From NCBI RefSeq assembly GCF_014697625.1, contig NZ_JACJSG010000024.1, positions 56,955-120,954 of the forward strand: a stretch of DNA of 64,000 nt, written 5' to 3'. Source of the stretch: Anabaena azotica FACHB-119. GTDB taxonomy: Bacteria; Cyanobacteriota; Cyanobacteriia; Cyanobacteriales; Nostocaceae. The position numbers were made by a program, and so were the translations under genes. The notes beneath the pieces were generated by a model that searched no databases, was not told where the DNA came from, and was given only the letters and a program-made list of their open reading frames with translations. Shown here in pieces: positions 52,929 through 62,908 of the stretch; the stretch's first letter is position 1, and each line of letters starts with the position of its first letter.

Positions 52929-54947
52929 ATGCAAACTTCATCCGTGCGTGAGCAAACGATAACAAATCCTTTTTCAGCATTAACTCAATTTTGGGAGGAT
53001 GTGAAAATAGTTGCTCAACCTTATTGGTATCCAACAAAAGCAGAAGGAAGAGCATTTATCGATGTGATTCGTTCATGGGCAATGCTCATTTTTCTATTAT
53101 TACTAATATTGGCAATTGTAGCGGCAAGCGCTGCCAATAGTTATTGGAACCGCTATGTACTCGATATTATTATTGAAGAGAGAGACCTGACTAAATATAA
53201 TACTACTCTGTTACCCTCTTGCTTAATCCTTGTAGGGGTAGTTTTGTTGGTAACTTCTTTAAGGTATGTCAGGAAAAAAGTTACTCTTGACTGGTACAAA
53301 TGGTTAAATAATTATATTTTAGATAAATATTTTAAAAATCAAGCTTACTATAAAATTAATTTTAAATCTAATATTGATAATCCTGATCAACGTCTATCAC
53401 AAGAAATTGAACCTATTACTAGTAATGCTTTGAGGTTTTCAACCACTTTACTAGAAAAAGTTCTAGAAATGGGAAGTGCTTTGTTAATTCTCTGGACGGT
53501 TTCTAGAGATGTCACATTTTATCTAATTATTTATACAATTATTGGTAATTTAGTAGCGGTTTATTTAAATCAAACAATAAATAAGGTAACTCAAGAAGAA
53601 CTTACGTTTAAAGCAGACTTTTCCTATTGCCTAACTCATGTTCGCAATCATGCGGAATCAATTGCTTTTTTTCAGGGAGAAAAAGAAGAATTAAATATAA
53701 TTCAGCGCCGATTCAATAATGTTCTAGCAACGGCTGAACGGAGGATGAATTTAGAGAGGGGACAAGATGCTTTTGGTAGAGCATATCAATCGGCGATCGG
53801 CGTATTTTCAATGTTTGTCCTCACACCTTTATTTATTCAAGATCAAATTGATTATGGCGAAATTAACCAAGTTAGTTTTGCTTGCTTTATGTTTTCTAAT
53901 GCTCTGGGAGAGTTAATATCTGAATTTAATGTTTCCGGGCGATTTTCTAGTTATGTAAAGCGTTTAGCTGAGTTTTCTGATGCTTTAGAAGCTGTTAGTA
54001 AAAAACCAGAGAAGGCAAAAACTATTCAAGTTATAGAAGAAGAACGTTTAGCTTTTGATGACTTTACATTACAAACGCCAAATTATGAGCAAGTGATTGT
54101 TGAAGATTTATCACTTTCTGTTCAGCCAGGTGAAGGGTTGTTAATTGTGGGGCCTAGTGGTAGGGGGAAAAGTTCCTTGTTGAGAGCGATCGCAGGTTTA
54201 TGGAATGCAGGAACTGGTCGCTTGGTACGTCCTCCCCTAGAAAAAGTATTATTTTTACCGCAACGTCCTTACATTATTTTGGGGACTCTCCGGGAACAGT
54301 TGCTTTATCCACACACAAATCGGAAAGTGAGCGATCGCGAACTCAAAGCAGTTTTGCAACAAGTCAAATTGGAACACTTACTTACCCGTGTAAATGGCTT
54401 TGACACAGAACTTCCTTGGGAAAATATCTTGTCGTTGGGAGAACAACAACGGCTAGCTTTTGCGCGACTATTAATTACACATCCTAGTTTCACCATTTTA
54501 GATGAAGCAACCAGTGCTTTAGATTTAAATAACGAAGGTAATTTATATCAACAGTTACAGGAAACGAAAACAACTTTTATCAGTGTTGGACATAGGGAAA
54601 GCTTATTTAATTATCATCAATGGGTCTTAGAGCTTTCACAAGAGTCTACTTGGCAACTTGTTTCTATACAAGATTATCGCAGGCAAAAAGGAATTGCTGT
54701 TACACCAGTTAAGGAAGAAGTGACCATAGATGTTTTAATTGAAAATGACCTGAATACAGAGCCAAAAACCTCCGATGCAACAGACACAATTGTAGGTTTT
54801 TCTCATCAAGAAATGCAAACATTAAGCAACTATTCTCTTAACACTATTAGAACTAAGGCAAGTCGCGGACAACCAATTATCACAAAGGATAATGTGACTT
54901 ACCACTATGACAAAGACCCGCAAGTGTCAAAATGGGTCAGACAATAG
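52929..54947 (+). CDS. mdnE: Microviridin exporter, ABC transporter (MdnE/MvdA-like)
   Basis: The 672-residue fused permease-ATPase of the SbmA/BacA-like ABC family has about six membrane spans in the first 340 residues. The ATPase has Walker A GPSGRGKSS, signature LSLGEQQR and Walker B FTILDEATSAL. In microviridin clusters this transporter is needed for export and correct processing and has been proposed to scaffold the enzymes. A C-terminal extension of about 80 residues after the ATPase has no recognised domain. Confidence 0.9.
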   Translation: MQTSSVREQTITNPFSALTQFWEDVKIVAQPYWYPTKAEGRAFIDVIRSWAMLIFLLLLILAIVAASAANSYWNRYVLDIIIEERDLTKYNTTLLPSCLILVGVVLLVTSLRYVRKKVTLDWYKWLNNYILDKYFKNQAYYKINFKSNIDNPDQRLSQEIEPITSNALRFSTTLLEKVLEMGSALLILWTVSRDVTFYLIIYTIIGNLVAVYLNQTINKVTQEELTFKADFSYCLTHVRNHAESIAFFQGEKEELNIIQRRFNNVLATAERRMNLERGQDAFGRAYQSAIGVFSMFVLTPLFIQDQIDYGEINQVSFACFMFSNALGELISEFNVSGRFSSYVKRLAEFSDALEAVSKKPEKAKTIQVIEEERLAFDDFTLQTPNYEQVIVEDLSLSVQPGEGLLIVGPSGRGKSSLLRAIAGLWNAGTGRLVRPPLEKVLFLPQRPYIILGTLREQLLYPHTNRKVSDRELKAVLQQVKLEHLLTRVNGFDTELPWENILSLGEQQRLAFARLLITHPSFTILDEATSALDLNNEGNLYQQLQETKTTFISVGHRESLFNYHQWVLELSQESTWQLVSIQDYRRQKGIAVTPVKEEVTIDVLIENDLNTEPKTSDATDTIVGFSHQEMQTLSNYSLNTIRTKASRGQPIITKDNVTYHYDKDPQVSKWVRQ

Positions 54948-55150
54948 GCACAATGTTTGTCATCATGCGAAAAAATTTAACAGTGAACAGTTATCAGTTA
55001 TCAGTTAAATACGTTGGTGAAACACCACACCAATTGATGAAAAGCGTTGCTGGCGGGTCTAAATCCCCCACCATCCGCCGTCAAGACTGATAACTAATTT
55101 AAAAAGTTTAATAACTTAAGTCAGTGTTAATTAAAGAGGATACTTATAGT

Positions 55151-55684
55151 ATGGAAAAACTTTTTACGCCACGACTAGAGCTAGTACCTTTTAAACTAGA
55201 ATTAGTAAAAGCAGCCATCAAAGGAAATGCTGAATTAGGATCACTTTTGGGTGTACAAGTTTTACCCAACTGGCAAGATGAAGAGTTTTTTGCAGATTTG
55301 CCAATCCTTGTAGATATCTTACGTCAATATCCGTTGCAAGGTGAATGGGGATGGGGAAGTTTAATTATACATCAAGCAGAAAACACACTTATCGGTCACG
55401 TTACGGTGAAAATTATTCCAGATGACACAGGTTCTCCTTCCGGTTCCTTAGAAATTGGTTATCATGTAGCTCCATCATATCGACGACAGGGGTATGCGTC
55501 TGAAGCTACGAAAGCTGTGATAGATTGGGCGTTATCTCAACCTACGGTGCAAAGTGTGACTGCTGGATGCGATCGCAATAATATAGCTTCAAAGCGAGTG
55601 CTAGAAAAAACCGGAATGCAGCTTGTAGAAACACGAGAGAAAATATTGGTATGGAAATTAGGCAAAACAGCTAGCGTCAAGTAA
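55151..55684 (+). CDS. mdnD: Microviridin GNAT N-acetyltransferase (MdnD/MvdB-like)
   Basis: The 177-residue GNAT protein starts at ATG 55151. An acetyl-CoA-binding segment is in YHVAPSYRRQGYASEATKAVI, with motif B-like GCDRNNIASKRVLEKTGM. RimJ/RimL-type enzymes of this kind acetylate the N-terminal residue of mature microviridin after leader removal. It is separated from the exporter by about 200 bp that contain short repeats. Confidence 0.9.
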   Translation: MEKLFTPRLELVPFKLELVKAAIKGNAELGSLLGVQVLPNWQDEEFFADLPILVDILRQYPLQGEWGWGSLIIHQAENTLIGHVTVKIIPDDTGSPSGSLEIGYHVAPSYRRQGYASEATKAVIDWALSQPTVQSVTAGCDRNNIASKRVLEKTGMQLVETREKILVWKLGKTASVK

Positions 55685-55797
55685 TTTGATATGCTTTAAC
55701 AAAGTTGTAGGCTGTACCCATCAATAAATTGAGGGTATTTAATAGTCAAAAATTTTGCTCAGGATTTAGGAGACACTTCTATTTTTAAGAATCAGTG

Positions 55798-57477
55798 ATG
55801 CTAGCTAAAAAGCAAAAACAACTCATTACTTATGAATCAATTACGATTTATGAAAAGAAATATAAATATCCCATTCTTAAAAACTCTAATTTAAAAAGAG
55901 TTCAGAAAAAAATTAAGAAGTGCCAAAACTTAATTAAAGATGGTACTAAATATCATACTTATTTCTGGGGAGTAGTTAAACGCAAACAAGAAATTAATCA
56001 AAGCGAAGTTTTAGCAGAGGTCAAGTTATTAATTAAAGACTATAGCATACTACTTGATTTTTTAGAAGATTATAAAGATAGTTATCAAGATTTTTTATTA
56101 AAATTTATAGATGACTGGAAAGAACTGTTTAGTCAAAAATATATTGAAATCAGAAAGATTAACGAAGAAAGAAATAAACTAGAGATAAAAAATAGTGATA
56201 ACCCTCAAATCGTAGAAAAACTGAAGAGGGAAAAAGAAGAAAACTTAAAGTCAACCTTACTGTTAAGTAATACTAACCTTTTAATTTTAGAAAAAGTAAA
56301 ATTACTCAGTGAGGGAATCAAAGAGTTAACAGAAGATACTAAAAAACAGCAACAAGCTATTCAACAAATAGTTAAAGATATAGAACTGTATCAAGAAATT
56401 TATGAATATCAAATCAAAGCTACAAAAATTCGTCAAGAAATAGCCAAAATAGCTGAAACAGCAATAAATTTAGAAAACTCTCTACAAGATTACTTTAGTC
56501 CGTTTCAATCTTTAATAGATGAAGTGGTGAAAGTAGATGCAAATTTTTACGCCACTGTAGGAGAAATCCATAACTTAACAAGTAGTACTTTAAATTCTCA
56601 AGCAAATTTACTAACAATTCAGGATACTAATACAGTTTCTCATAATATCCTCAGTTTGCTGGTAGCAAGTTATGAGAAAAAAGACAGGTTGCAAGATGCT
56701 TTTTTACAAACACAGTTTTTAAATGATGAAGTTTATAATTTTGACTTAAGTAAAGAAGAGATAAATGTAAATCAAGCGATTTACTTAATCTCTAATTATA
56801 TGTCTACTCAACTAATTGCTCAAAAGCAAATGCTAGGGATAGTAGACATAGATGTTGCTCCTCTTCCTTCTCAACCTACTTTTGAAAAAACAGAACTACC
56901 AGAGACACTTAATAATCATATTGAGTTTACCCAAGAATTTATAAGTAATACAAAAATTGACTATACAACATTGCAACATCTGCTGGCAAATTACAAGTGG
57001 CTAGAGGCTGATGTCGAAACTGCTAAATTAATGTTACAAGTCATGGGTAAGAGTTATTGGAATGAAGTTTATAAAGAGGATATTCTAAATTTTTCTTGTC
57101 AAGCTTTCCATACAATAGATCAGCTTTGGCAACAATACAGTCATGGTTACTTCGGCTTTAGTGTTCAGCAAAGTATTTGGAATGAAATAGGTGGACAAGT
57201 AGATTATGAATCGGGGAAAAAATTAGGCGATCGCCTGGGTTGGCGCAAGGAAGGAAACTGGCTAAATTACAACCAACTAACCTTCAAATTATCGCCAACA
57301 ACACCGATGGGACACCTACCAGTCACATGGCTACACTATGAGCAAGACATTTGTGATACATCAACAAATTCATCTGTGGAACCTCTATCAATGGGAGCTT
57401 GGCGAGTTGGCTCGTGGCTAGTATGGCAGATGCACTTATTTTTTTCTCGTGCAAAAGTTTGTAATGAAACTTCCTGA
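55798..57477 (+). CDS. Coiled-coil protein with C-terminal GUN4 domain
   Basis: This 559-residue protein (ATG 55798 preferred over GTG 55795) has a Lys/Glu-rich helical N-terminal 250 residues with long coiled coils. Its C-terminal 160 residues are a GUN4 domain: LLANYKWLEADVETAKLML, TIDQLWQQYSHGYFGFSVQQ, LGDRLGWRKEGNWLNY and PMGHLP. GUN4 binds tetrapyrroles and activates Mg-chelatase. In cyanobacteria, domains of this family also appear fused to other modules. The role here is unknown. It follows the acetyltransferase by 113 bp on the same strand. Confidence 0.88.
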   Translation: MLAKKQKQLITYESITIYEKKYKYPILKNSNLKRVQKKIKKCQNLIKDGTKYHTYFWGVVKRKQEINQSEVLAEVKLLIKDYSILLDFLEDYKDSYQDFLLKFIDDWKELFSQKYIEIRKINEERNKLEIKNSDNPQIVEKLKREKEENLKSTLLLSNTNLLILEKVKLLSEGIKELTEDTKKQQQAIQQIVKDIELYQEIYEYQIKATKIRQEIAKIAETAINLENSLQDYFSPFQSLIDEVVKVDANFYATVGEIHNLTSSTLNSQANLLTIQDTNTVSHNILSLLVASYEKKDRLQDAFLQTQFLNDEVYNFDLSKEEINVNQAIYLISNYMSTQLIAQKQMLGIVDIDVAPLPSQPTFEKTELPETLNNHIEFTQEFISNTKIDYTTLQHLLANYKWLEADVETAKLMLQVMGKSYWNEVYKEDILNFSCQAFHTIDQLWQQYSHGYFGFSVQQSIWNEIGGQVDYESGKKLGDRLGWRKEGNWLNYNQLTFKLSPTTPMGHLPVTWLHYEQDICDTSTNSSVEPLSMGAWRVGSWLVWQMHLFFSRAKVCNETS

Positions 57478-57517
57478 TGATGACAAAATAACAGGTTGTA
57501 AAACTAATTATTATGTA

Positions 57518-57540
57518 GGGTGGGGAGTGCATCGCCACCC
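57518..57540. terminator. Short hairpin between convergent genes
   Basis: 6-bp stem GGGTGG/CCACCC within a repeat (GTAGGGTGGGGAGTGCATCG) that recurs imperfectly at 63469-63490. Possible bidirectional terminator; weak T-run. Confidence 0.4.
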
Positions 57541-57551
57541 GCTTATTGATA

Positions 57552-59654
57552 TTAATTAATAGTTCTAAAAATTACCCCAATAGCTGACATTAGCAAATCT
57601 TGAGAACGGTTTACATTGTAATCGGAAGGAACCTCCGCTCCAAAAAAACCAATTATTTCTTCGCCATCATTTCCCTTAAACTGAAAGAATTCTCGGTCTT
57701 CTGAACTATGAGCCATAGTACCAAAAGTTTGAGATTTGCCATTTTTCGTTGTTAAAGTTAGTTGGAGAATGTGAGGTGCGTTAAACCAAGTGCCATAATA
57801 ACCAGAGACTTCTTCAAGATAATCGCCTTCTGGAATTGTAAAAACATCTCCTTGATTAGGTTTCTTACTACCGTATTCTCTAGACCACTGATTGAGAGTA
57901 GTTTTATTTTTATCAGTTGTTGCGTAAAATACCTGTAGTCCATCAAGAATATCACCGTGGCGAACAATGATTTTTGTCAGGGTATTCATACCATTGAGAA
58001 TATCTGAGAAAGCATCAAAGCCACTGGTTTGTTGCTGTGACAGGTTATGCTTGTCTAGAGCATCCGAAAATCCATCAAACGTCTCTGGCGCATAGCCTCG
58101 ATATATTCCTGTTGTGCTACCAACTAATTCTGAGCGGCGGCATTTTGTCGCTTCTATAATTTTGTTGGAACATAGCACACCAGAACGCAAAGCTCCCTCC
58201 ATATAGCCAAAGAAAGCTAAACAAGTATGTTCTCCAGCAAAGAAAAGACGATCATAGTATGCTTGAGTTAAAAAACGTGCGATCGTACAAACTTCTTTTG
58301 GTCTAGGACAAGAATACCCTCCTCTTGTCCATTCTTCTTCAGGCCAGTTGATAAATTCTTGTTTGTTACTGTTACTTTCATAGCCTTGATAAACTTGCTC
58401 AAACGCTTCTTGGAAATATTTCACAGGATCATCTGCTGTCATAGCATTGCTAGCTGAATAGCCACCTGCAAAAAGATTCAACCCGAAATCATGTTCCTTA
58501 GTTGCCATTTGATTATCAGTGGATTCCCAAATTATGCCTAGCCCATCTGAAACAGAACTAGGTGCTAAACCTTTCTTAATCCAAAACCTCTCATTGACAG
58601 CAGCGAGATATTTAATGGCTTGTCCCATAGACATCTGAGAGTTTGCAGGTAGTTCAGGGCTAATAGAAATATGTTTCCATGTAGTGGGAGGAATAGCCAA
58701 AATAACGTAGTCTGCCTTGTATTGTTTATTTATACTGCCAACAGTGACATCTACTGAATTTTGGGAAATTTTAATCTCAGTTACTGGTTCATTTGTGTTA
58801 ACAGACCAATCTTCTTGACCATGAATTTCTTTAACAATCTCTTTGATTTCAGCAACGAACTTACGTGCTAAGGCTTGATTTCCACTATCACAGCGAAATG
58901 TTTCTGACAATTCCCAGTAGTCTTGAACTCCGCCACCTTTAACTGCTGCTAGTAGACCAAGATAACTCTGCTGTGTAGTTGGTACTGTCTGGTCATTACT
59001 AAAATGCACTTCTAGAGAATTTCGTAATAATAAATCACCTGCACACCATTCATCTAACTTGTCAGCAACAGAAATACTGTCCCACTCCTTTGCTTGAGGA
59101 TGTGTCCAAGGCTCGTAGGCATCTACTTGCTTTGCATCTTCATTTATTTTTTTATTAATTTCGCTGATTTTCTCGAAGATTTCTTGTTGAACTTTGGGAG
59201 GAATTTTAGAACCTTTAATGTAAAGAGTTTGTTCTAATCCTGCTGCTAAGAAATTATCGTCCGAAGAAATAGCATTCAGACCCAAACCAAATTTTTTTGC
59301 ATAATGAATCCATTGATGATGGTTTGCGCCAATTAATTCTGCACCTGCTTCAATAATCCTTCCCTCAGCAATGTCTTCTCTACTATGAACTCTTCCGCCA
59401 ATACGCTCTCTAGCTTCCAAAACAGTAACTTGAACGCCTTTATTTGCTAATTCATAGGCTGCCGCAAGCCCAGCAAACCCCGCACCAACTACAATGACTT
59501 TGACATTTTTGAGGCGTTCTTCTAGCTCATGGCTGAGGATAACTATTTTTTCTTCGATTTCAGCCAGACCTGATTGAATTTTCTCGTATTTTTCGCTTCC
59601 AGATAACTGAGTACCAAAGCTACGGTGAAGTTTGGAAAAAAGAGACTTTGACAT
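57552..59654 (-). CDS. Flavin amine oxidase fused to a jacalin-like lectin domain
   Basis: The 700-residue protein has an N-terminal helix followed by the FAD-binding Rossmann motif VIVVGAGFAGLAAAYELANKG and RIGGRVHS. An amine-oxidase body follows, and the C-terminal FAD-proximal segment is FFAGEHTCLAFFGYMEGALRSG. Residues about 560-700 resemble jacalin-like lectins (IIVRHGDILDGLQVFY, EGDYLEEVSGYYGTW, IIGFFGAEV). The oxidase would release hydrogen peroxide from amines or amino acids. The lectin would target it to glycans. The fusion is unusual. No signal peptide is visible. Confidence 0.85.
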   Translation of the reverse strand: MSKSLFSKLHRSFGTQLSGSEKYEKIQSGLAEIEEKIVILSHELEERLKNVKVIVVGAGFAGLAAAYELANKGVQVTVLEARERIGGRVHSREDIAEGRIIEAGAELIGANHHQWIHYAKKFGLGLNAISSDDNFLAAGLEQTLYIKGSKIPPKVQQEIFEKISEINKKINEDAKQVDAYEPWTHPQAKEWDSISVADKLDEWCAGDLLLRNSLEVHFSNDQTVPTTQQSYLGLLAAVKGGGVQDYWELSETFRCDSGNQALARKFVAEIKEIVKEIHGQEDWSVNTNEPVTEIKISQNSVDVTVGSINKQYKADYVILAIPPTTWKHISISPELPANSQMSMGQAIKYLAAVNERFWIKKGLAPSSVSDGLGIIWESTDNQMATKEHDFGLNLFAGGYSASNAMTADDPVKYFQEAFEQVYQGYESNSNKQEFINWPEEEWTRGGYSCPRPKEVCTIARFLTQAYYDRLFFAGEHTCLAFFGYMEGALRSGVLCSNKIIEATKCRRSELVGSTTGIYRGYAPETFDGFSDALDKHNLSQQQTSGFDAFSDILNGMNTLTKIIVRHGDILDGLQVFYATTDKNKTTLNQWSREYGSKKPNQGDVFTIPEGDYLEEVSGYYGTWFNAPHILQLTLTTKNGKSQTFGTMAHSSEDREFFQFKGNDGEEIIGFFGAEVPSDYNVNRSQDLLMSAIGVIFRTIN

Positions 59655-60270
59655 ACTATAATTTGTTGAAATTAAGTCTAAGCAAGATTTTATTTGATAG
59701 CATAGCTAGGCAATTCCAACCAAATAGTTTTAATCGGCTTAATTAATAAATAATCTCATCTATAACTTTTAGAAAAATAAACAAGAAGTTTAGATATACA
59801 GCAGATTTCAGGTGAATGAGGTACAACTTCCTGGCAAAAAATTATGTACCAACAGACTTTCAACCCTGTTCCCTGTTCCCTGTTGTAAGCCAGAAATATT
59901 TATGACTATTTAGGTAAATGGATAAACCTTACCAGCTATCAAAAATACATTCTAAATATATAAATTCGGATAAAATACAGTATTTATACTTAAAAAATAA
60001 CTTTTATACTCAAATCAATTGCTCAACTAACTTTTAGCTGTATTACCTGTAACTATAAAATAAAGTTTTGTTTGTAGTGAGCAATTTATCGCTCTGTTGC
60101 CAGGTTTTTCATGGCTAAAGCCCTCTCTGCGAGACGCTACGCGAACACTACGAACTTACATTTATGAAGTCATTCTACTTACCTGTAGGCCGATGCAATG
60201 CCCACCAAAACCATGATACGGCGCTACGTATCTTTCAAAATCAAGTATGAACCCTATATTACCGATTTAT
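59655..60270. other. Intergenic region with palindromic element
   Basis: This 616-bp AT-rich region separates the two minus-strand genes and includes CCCTGTT tandem copies near 59865 and the element at 60070-60155. No gene was seen. Confidence 0.5.
60070..60155. repeat. Possible MITE-like element with GTTTGTAGTG ends
   Basis: GTTTGTAGTG at one end and CACTACGAAC at the other form near-perfect 10-bp inverted ends around 66 nt, including GGCTAAAGCC and GCGAGACGCTACGCG. It resembles the dispersed palindromic family at its ends. Confidence 0.6.
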
Positions 60271-62724
60271 TCATTTTGTATTGTTGCTGAGAACTTTTAT
60301 CCCTAGAATTTTCACAGTTCCATGATTATGGCTGATACTAAGTGAGGTCAACTCTTGATTTAATAAATAAAAACTACCTACAATACTCACTGAATTGTAA
60401 ATTCCATTCTTCCCTTTCTTCAGCGTTATTGTGGCATTTTTTTGATTATTGACTCCTTTAAGTAAGAGAACATTAGCAAAATTAAGGCTACCCGATGTAG
60501 TTAGTTTACTGCTATCAACGCTAGCAGTCATATTGATAAAGGTATAACCTAGAAACTTGAGATTTCCGGCAATACTAGCGGAATTATTGATATTACCATT
60601 AGTTCCTTTGCCAAGGGTGACTGTAGCACCGTTGAAAGCTAAAATCCCAAAATTGAAATTACTCGCAGCTTGAAACCCACTTTCGTTAAGGCTAATACCT
60701 AACGTAGTGAATTCTTTACCCAGAAGAGTAATATCGCCTACACCAAAAAGCTTTCTCTTCGGTAAATCAAGTTGGAAATTAGGGACATTCAACTTGATGA
60801 TATTGACTAAATTAATAGCTACATCATTAAGGGAAACTTTCTGATTGTCAAATGATAAAGTGCCGCTACCCAAAGATTGATTAAAAGCAATAATATGTGC
60901 TGTTCCTGATGCACTTTTATTTTCCAAGTTAACTGTGAGGCTGGGAATAGTGAAAGTTAAGAAACCTAATAAACTCAACTTAACATTCTTCAGGTTGACA
61001 CTATTAGGAGTAATGTCAAAAGTAATACCTGCTAGATGATTACCCAAAACTGAAATCGTTCCTGAACCACTACCGCTACGGGATTTGATATCGATATTTA
61101 AAGCATCAACATCAATACTTAACAGCTTGGCTAAACTCAGGTCAAAATTTTTAAAGGTAGCGTTGGTAGGGGTAATTTTAAATTCAACATTGGCGATTTC
61201 GTTACCCAGAATCTCTACATAACCATCCCCTTGGAGATACTGCTCACTTGGCGTAACTTTTAGAGATAAATCTAAACTATCGTCATCGCTGCCTTTAATT
61301 TTTATAAATCCTAAATCGATTTCCGCAACTTTTAAGGAACCTCCAACATTATTAAAAGTTTTGTCACTTTGCAGAATTAAAGTTGCTTGATGCCCCCAAG
61401 CATTGATTCTACCATTAATTTCTAACCCTTCTGCTATTGCTTGTCCTGCAATTGTTGTCGGGAAAGGAACATATTTAATTAAGGAATTGAGTTGTCCATC
61501 TCCATCACCGTCAATTGGTTCAATATTTAAGTTCACCAAGTTTTCTAACAACCCTAGTGCTTTGTTAACTAAATCAACTGAATAGCCTACTTGATTGGCT
61601 AGAAAGGAAGTGACAGGTCCCCGCCATAAATCTGTTAAGCAAACCGCTTGTCTGGGATTGAGAACTAAAGCTAATCTTTCAGGATCATTAGTATCCATGA
61701 GAAATGCTACCTCAAAGTCGGATTTTTCCCATTTCAAATCACCAATGAAGCCAAAGTTATCAAAGTAGGGAGGTAAATATGTTCCGCCTCCTTGAAACCT
61801 GACGTTACGAAATTCAGTTCCTACTAACCCATAAGGATTACACCAGGATTTTTCACTTTGTTGACTGAAGAATGCTGTTAAAGATTCGGGTTCCAGAGAG
61901 AGATTTCCACAGAGAAATAGTTTAGGTTCGTTCTCTTGGGTGGGATCGTAGCCTTGAAGAATTAAATTTCCAGTTAATCCGAAGGTTGGTTCTAAATCAG
62001 AACCAATATTTAAACATATGAGCAGATTATTAAATATAGCCTTAAATTGTTGCTGGGAAAATAGCTGAATATTGCCAGCAATATTACCTGTTAAGCTAAC
62101 CTGTCCCACAGGATTAAAGCTAATTACAGCCCCTAAGTGATTAATACCCAAGCTTTGATGAATAAAACTGCTGAAATTTGTCTGGATATTTTTGAAATCA
62201 ATATCCCCGATAAAATTTAATCCTCTGATTAAGTTAATACAGCCTAATTGGAAATGTGTAAAAGAATAGCCAAGGTTAGTTAAAATTAACTCTGGGTTGC
62301 TTAATTTAATATCGTTGATGATGGGAACTGTATTTTTTAAGTAGCTCAAACTGAAATTTTTAGGCAACTTATATTTTAATGTAGTTTGCTTACCAAAATT
62401 TAATTCAATGTTTTGTTTATTTAGTAATCCTTTAAAACTAATCTCTATTTCTTGAGAATTTTTATAAATTCTATATTTAGCAGATGAAATTTTAATTTCA
62501 TGACTACCGAATATTTCAATAATAATTCTATCAAGCGCCACATCCATGTAGGGAACTGTACTATGGATGTCAAAAATTTGTTCTAGATTTATCTGCAAAT
62601 CATGGTTAAAGTCTAAATAAGTTTCTGAATTGGATAGTGTAATATTTATATAATCTAAGGATTCAAGTTTTAATTTGATATCATTAGGTAAGTTAATTCC
62701 TGTTAAGGCAAGGCTGCTTTTCAT
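60271..62724 (-). CDS. Large beta-rich repeat protein with calcium-type loop
   Basis: I do not recognise a family for this 817-residue protein. It consists mostly of alternating hydrophobic strands. A repeat of roughly 65-75 residues recurs in the second half (TISVLGNHLAGITFDITPNSVNLKNVKLSLL, AHIIAFNQSLGSGTLSFDNQKVSLNDVAINLV, DITLLGKEFTTLGISLNESG). A DGDGDGQLNSL loop (about residues 408-418) resembles a calcium-binding EF-hand/dockerin loop. There is no signal peptide. A rod- or barrel-like lipid or surface protein is possible. Confidence 0.75.
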   Translation of the reverse strand: MKSSLALTGINLPNDIKLKLESLDYINITLSNSETYLDFNHDLQINLEQIFDIHSTVPYMDVALDRIIIEIFGSHEIKISSAKYRIYKNSQEIEISFKGLLNKQNIELNFGKQTTLKYKLPKNFSLSYLKNTVPIINDIKLSNPELILTNLGYSFTHFQLGCINLIRGLNFIGDIDFKNIQTNFSSFIHQSLGINHLGAVISFNPVGQVSLTGNIAGNIQLFSQQQFKAIFNNLLICLNIGSDLEPTFGLTGNLILQGYDPTQENEPKLFLCGNLSLEPESLTAFFSQQSEKSWCNPYGLVGTEFRNVRFQGGGTYLPPYFDNFGFIGDLKWEKSDFEVAFLMDTNDPERLALVLNPRQAVCLTDLWRGPVTSFLANQVGYSVDLVNKALGLLENLVNLNIEPIDGDGDGQLNSLIKYVPFPTTIAGQAIAEGLEINGRINAWGHQATLILQSDKTFNNVGGSLKVAEIDLGFIKIKGSDDDSLDLSLKVTPSEQYLQGDGYVEILGNEIANVEFKITPTNATFKNFDLSLAKLLSIDVDALNIDIKSRSGSGSGTISVLGNHLAGITFDITPNSVNLKNVKLSLLGFLTFTIPSLTVNLENKSASGTAHIIAFNQSLGSGTLSFDNQKVSLNDVAINLVNIIKLNVPNFQLDLPKRKLFGVGDITLLGKEFTTLGISLNESGFQAASNFNFGILAFNGATVTLGKGTNGNINNSASIAGNLKFLGYTFINMTASVDSSKLTTSGSLNFANVLLLKGVNNQKNATITLKKGKNGIYNSVSIVGSFYLLNQELTSLSISHNHGTVKILGIKVLSNNTK

Positions 62725-62908
62725 AAATTAAAAAATAATTTTAAAAGATTATAATAACTGAAAAATAATCTGTAGATTGGGTATTGCCCACCGCATTATG
62801 GTTTTTGTGAAGAAAGCCTGGGAGGATGTGGGAAAAGTCGGGTAGTTTGTAAAAAACTATCTCAGTGTGAGCTGCGAATAGCAAAAAACACAGCATCAAG
62901 AGAGCCAT

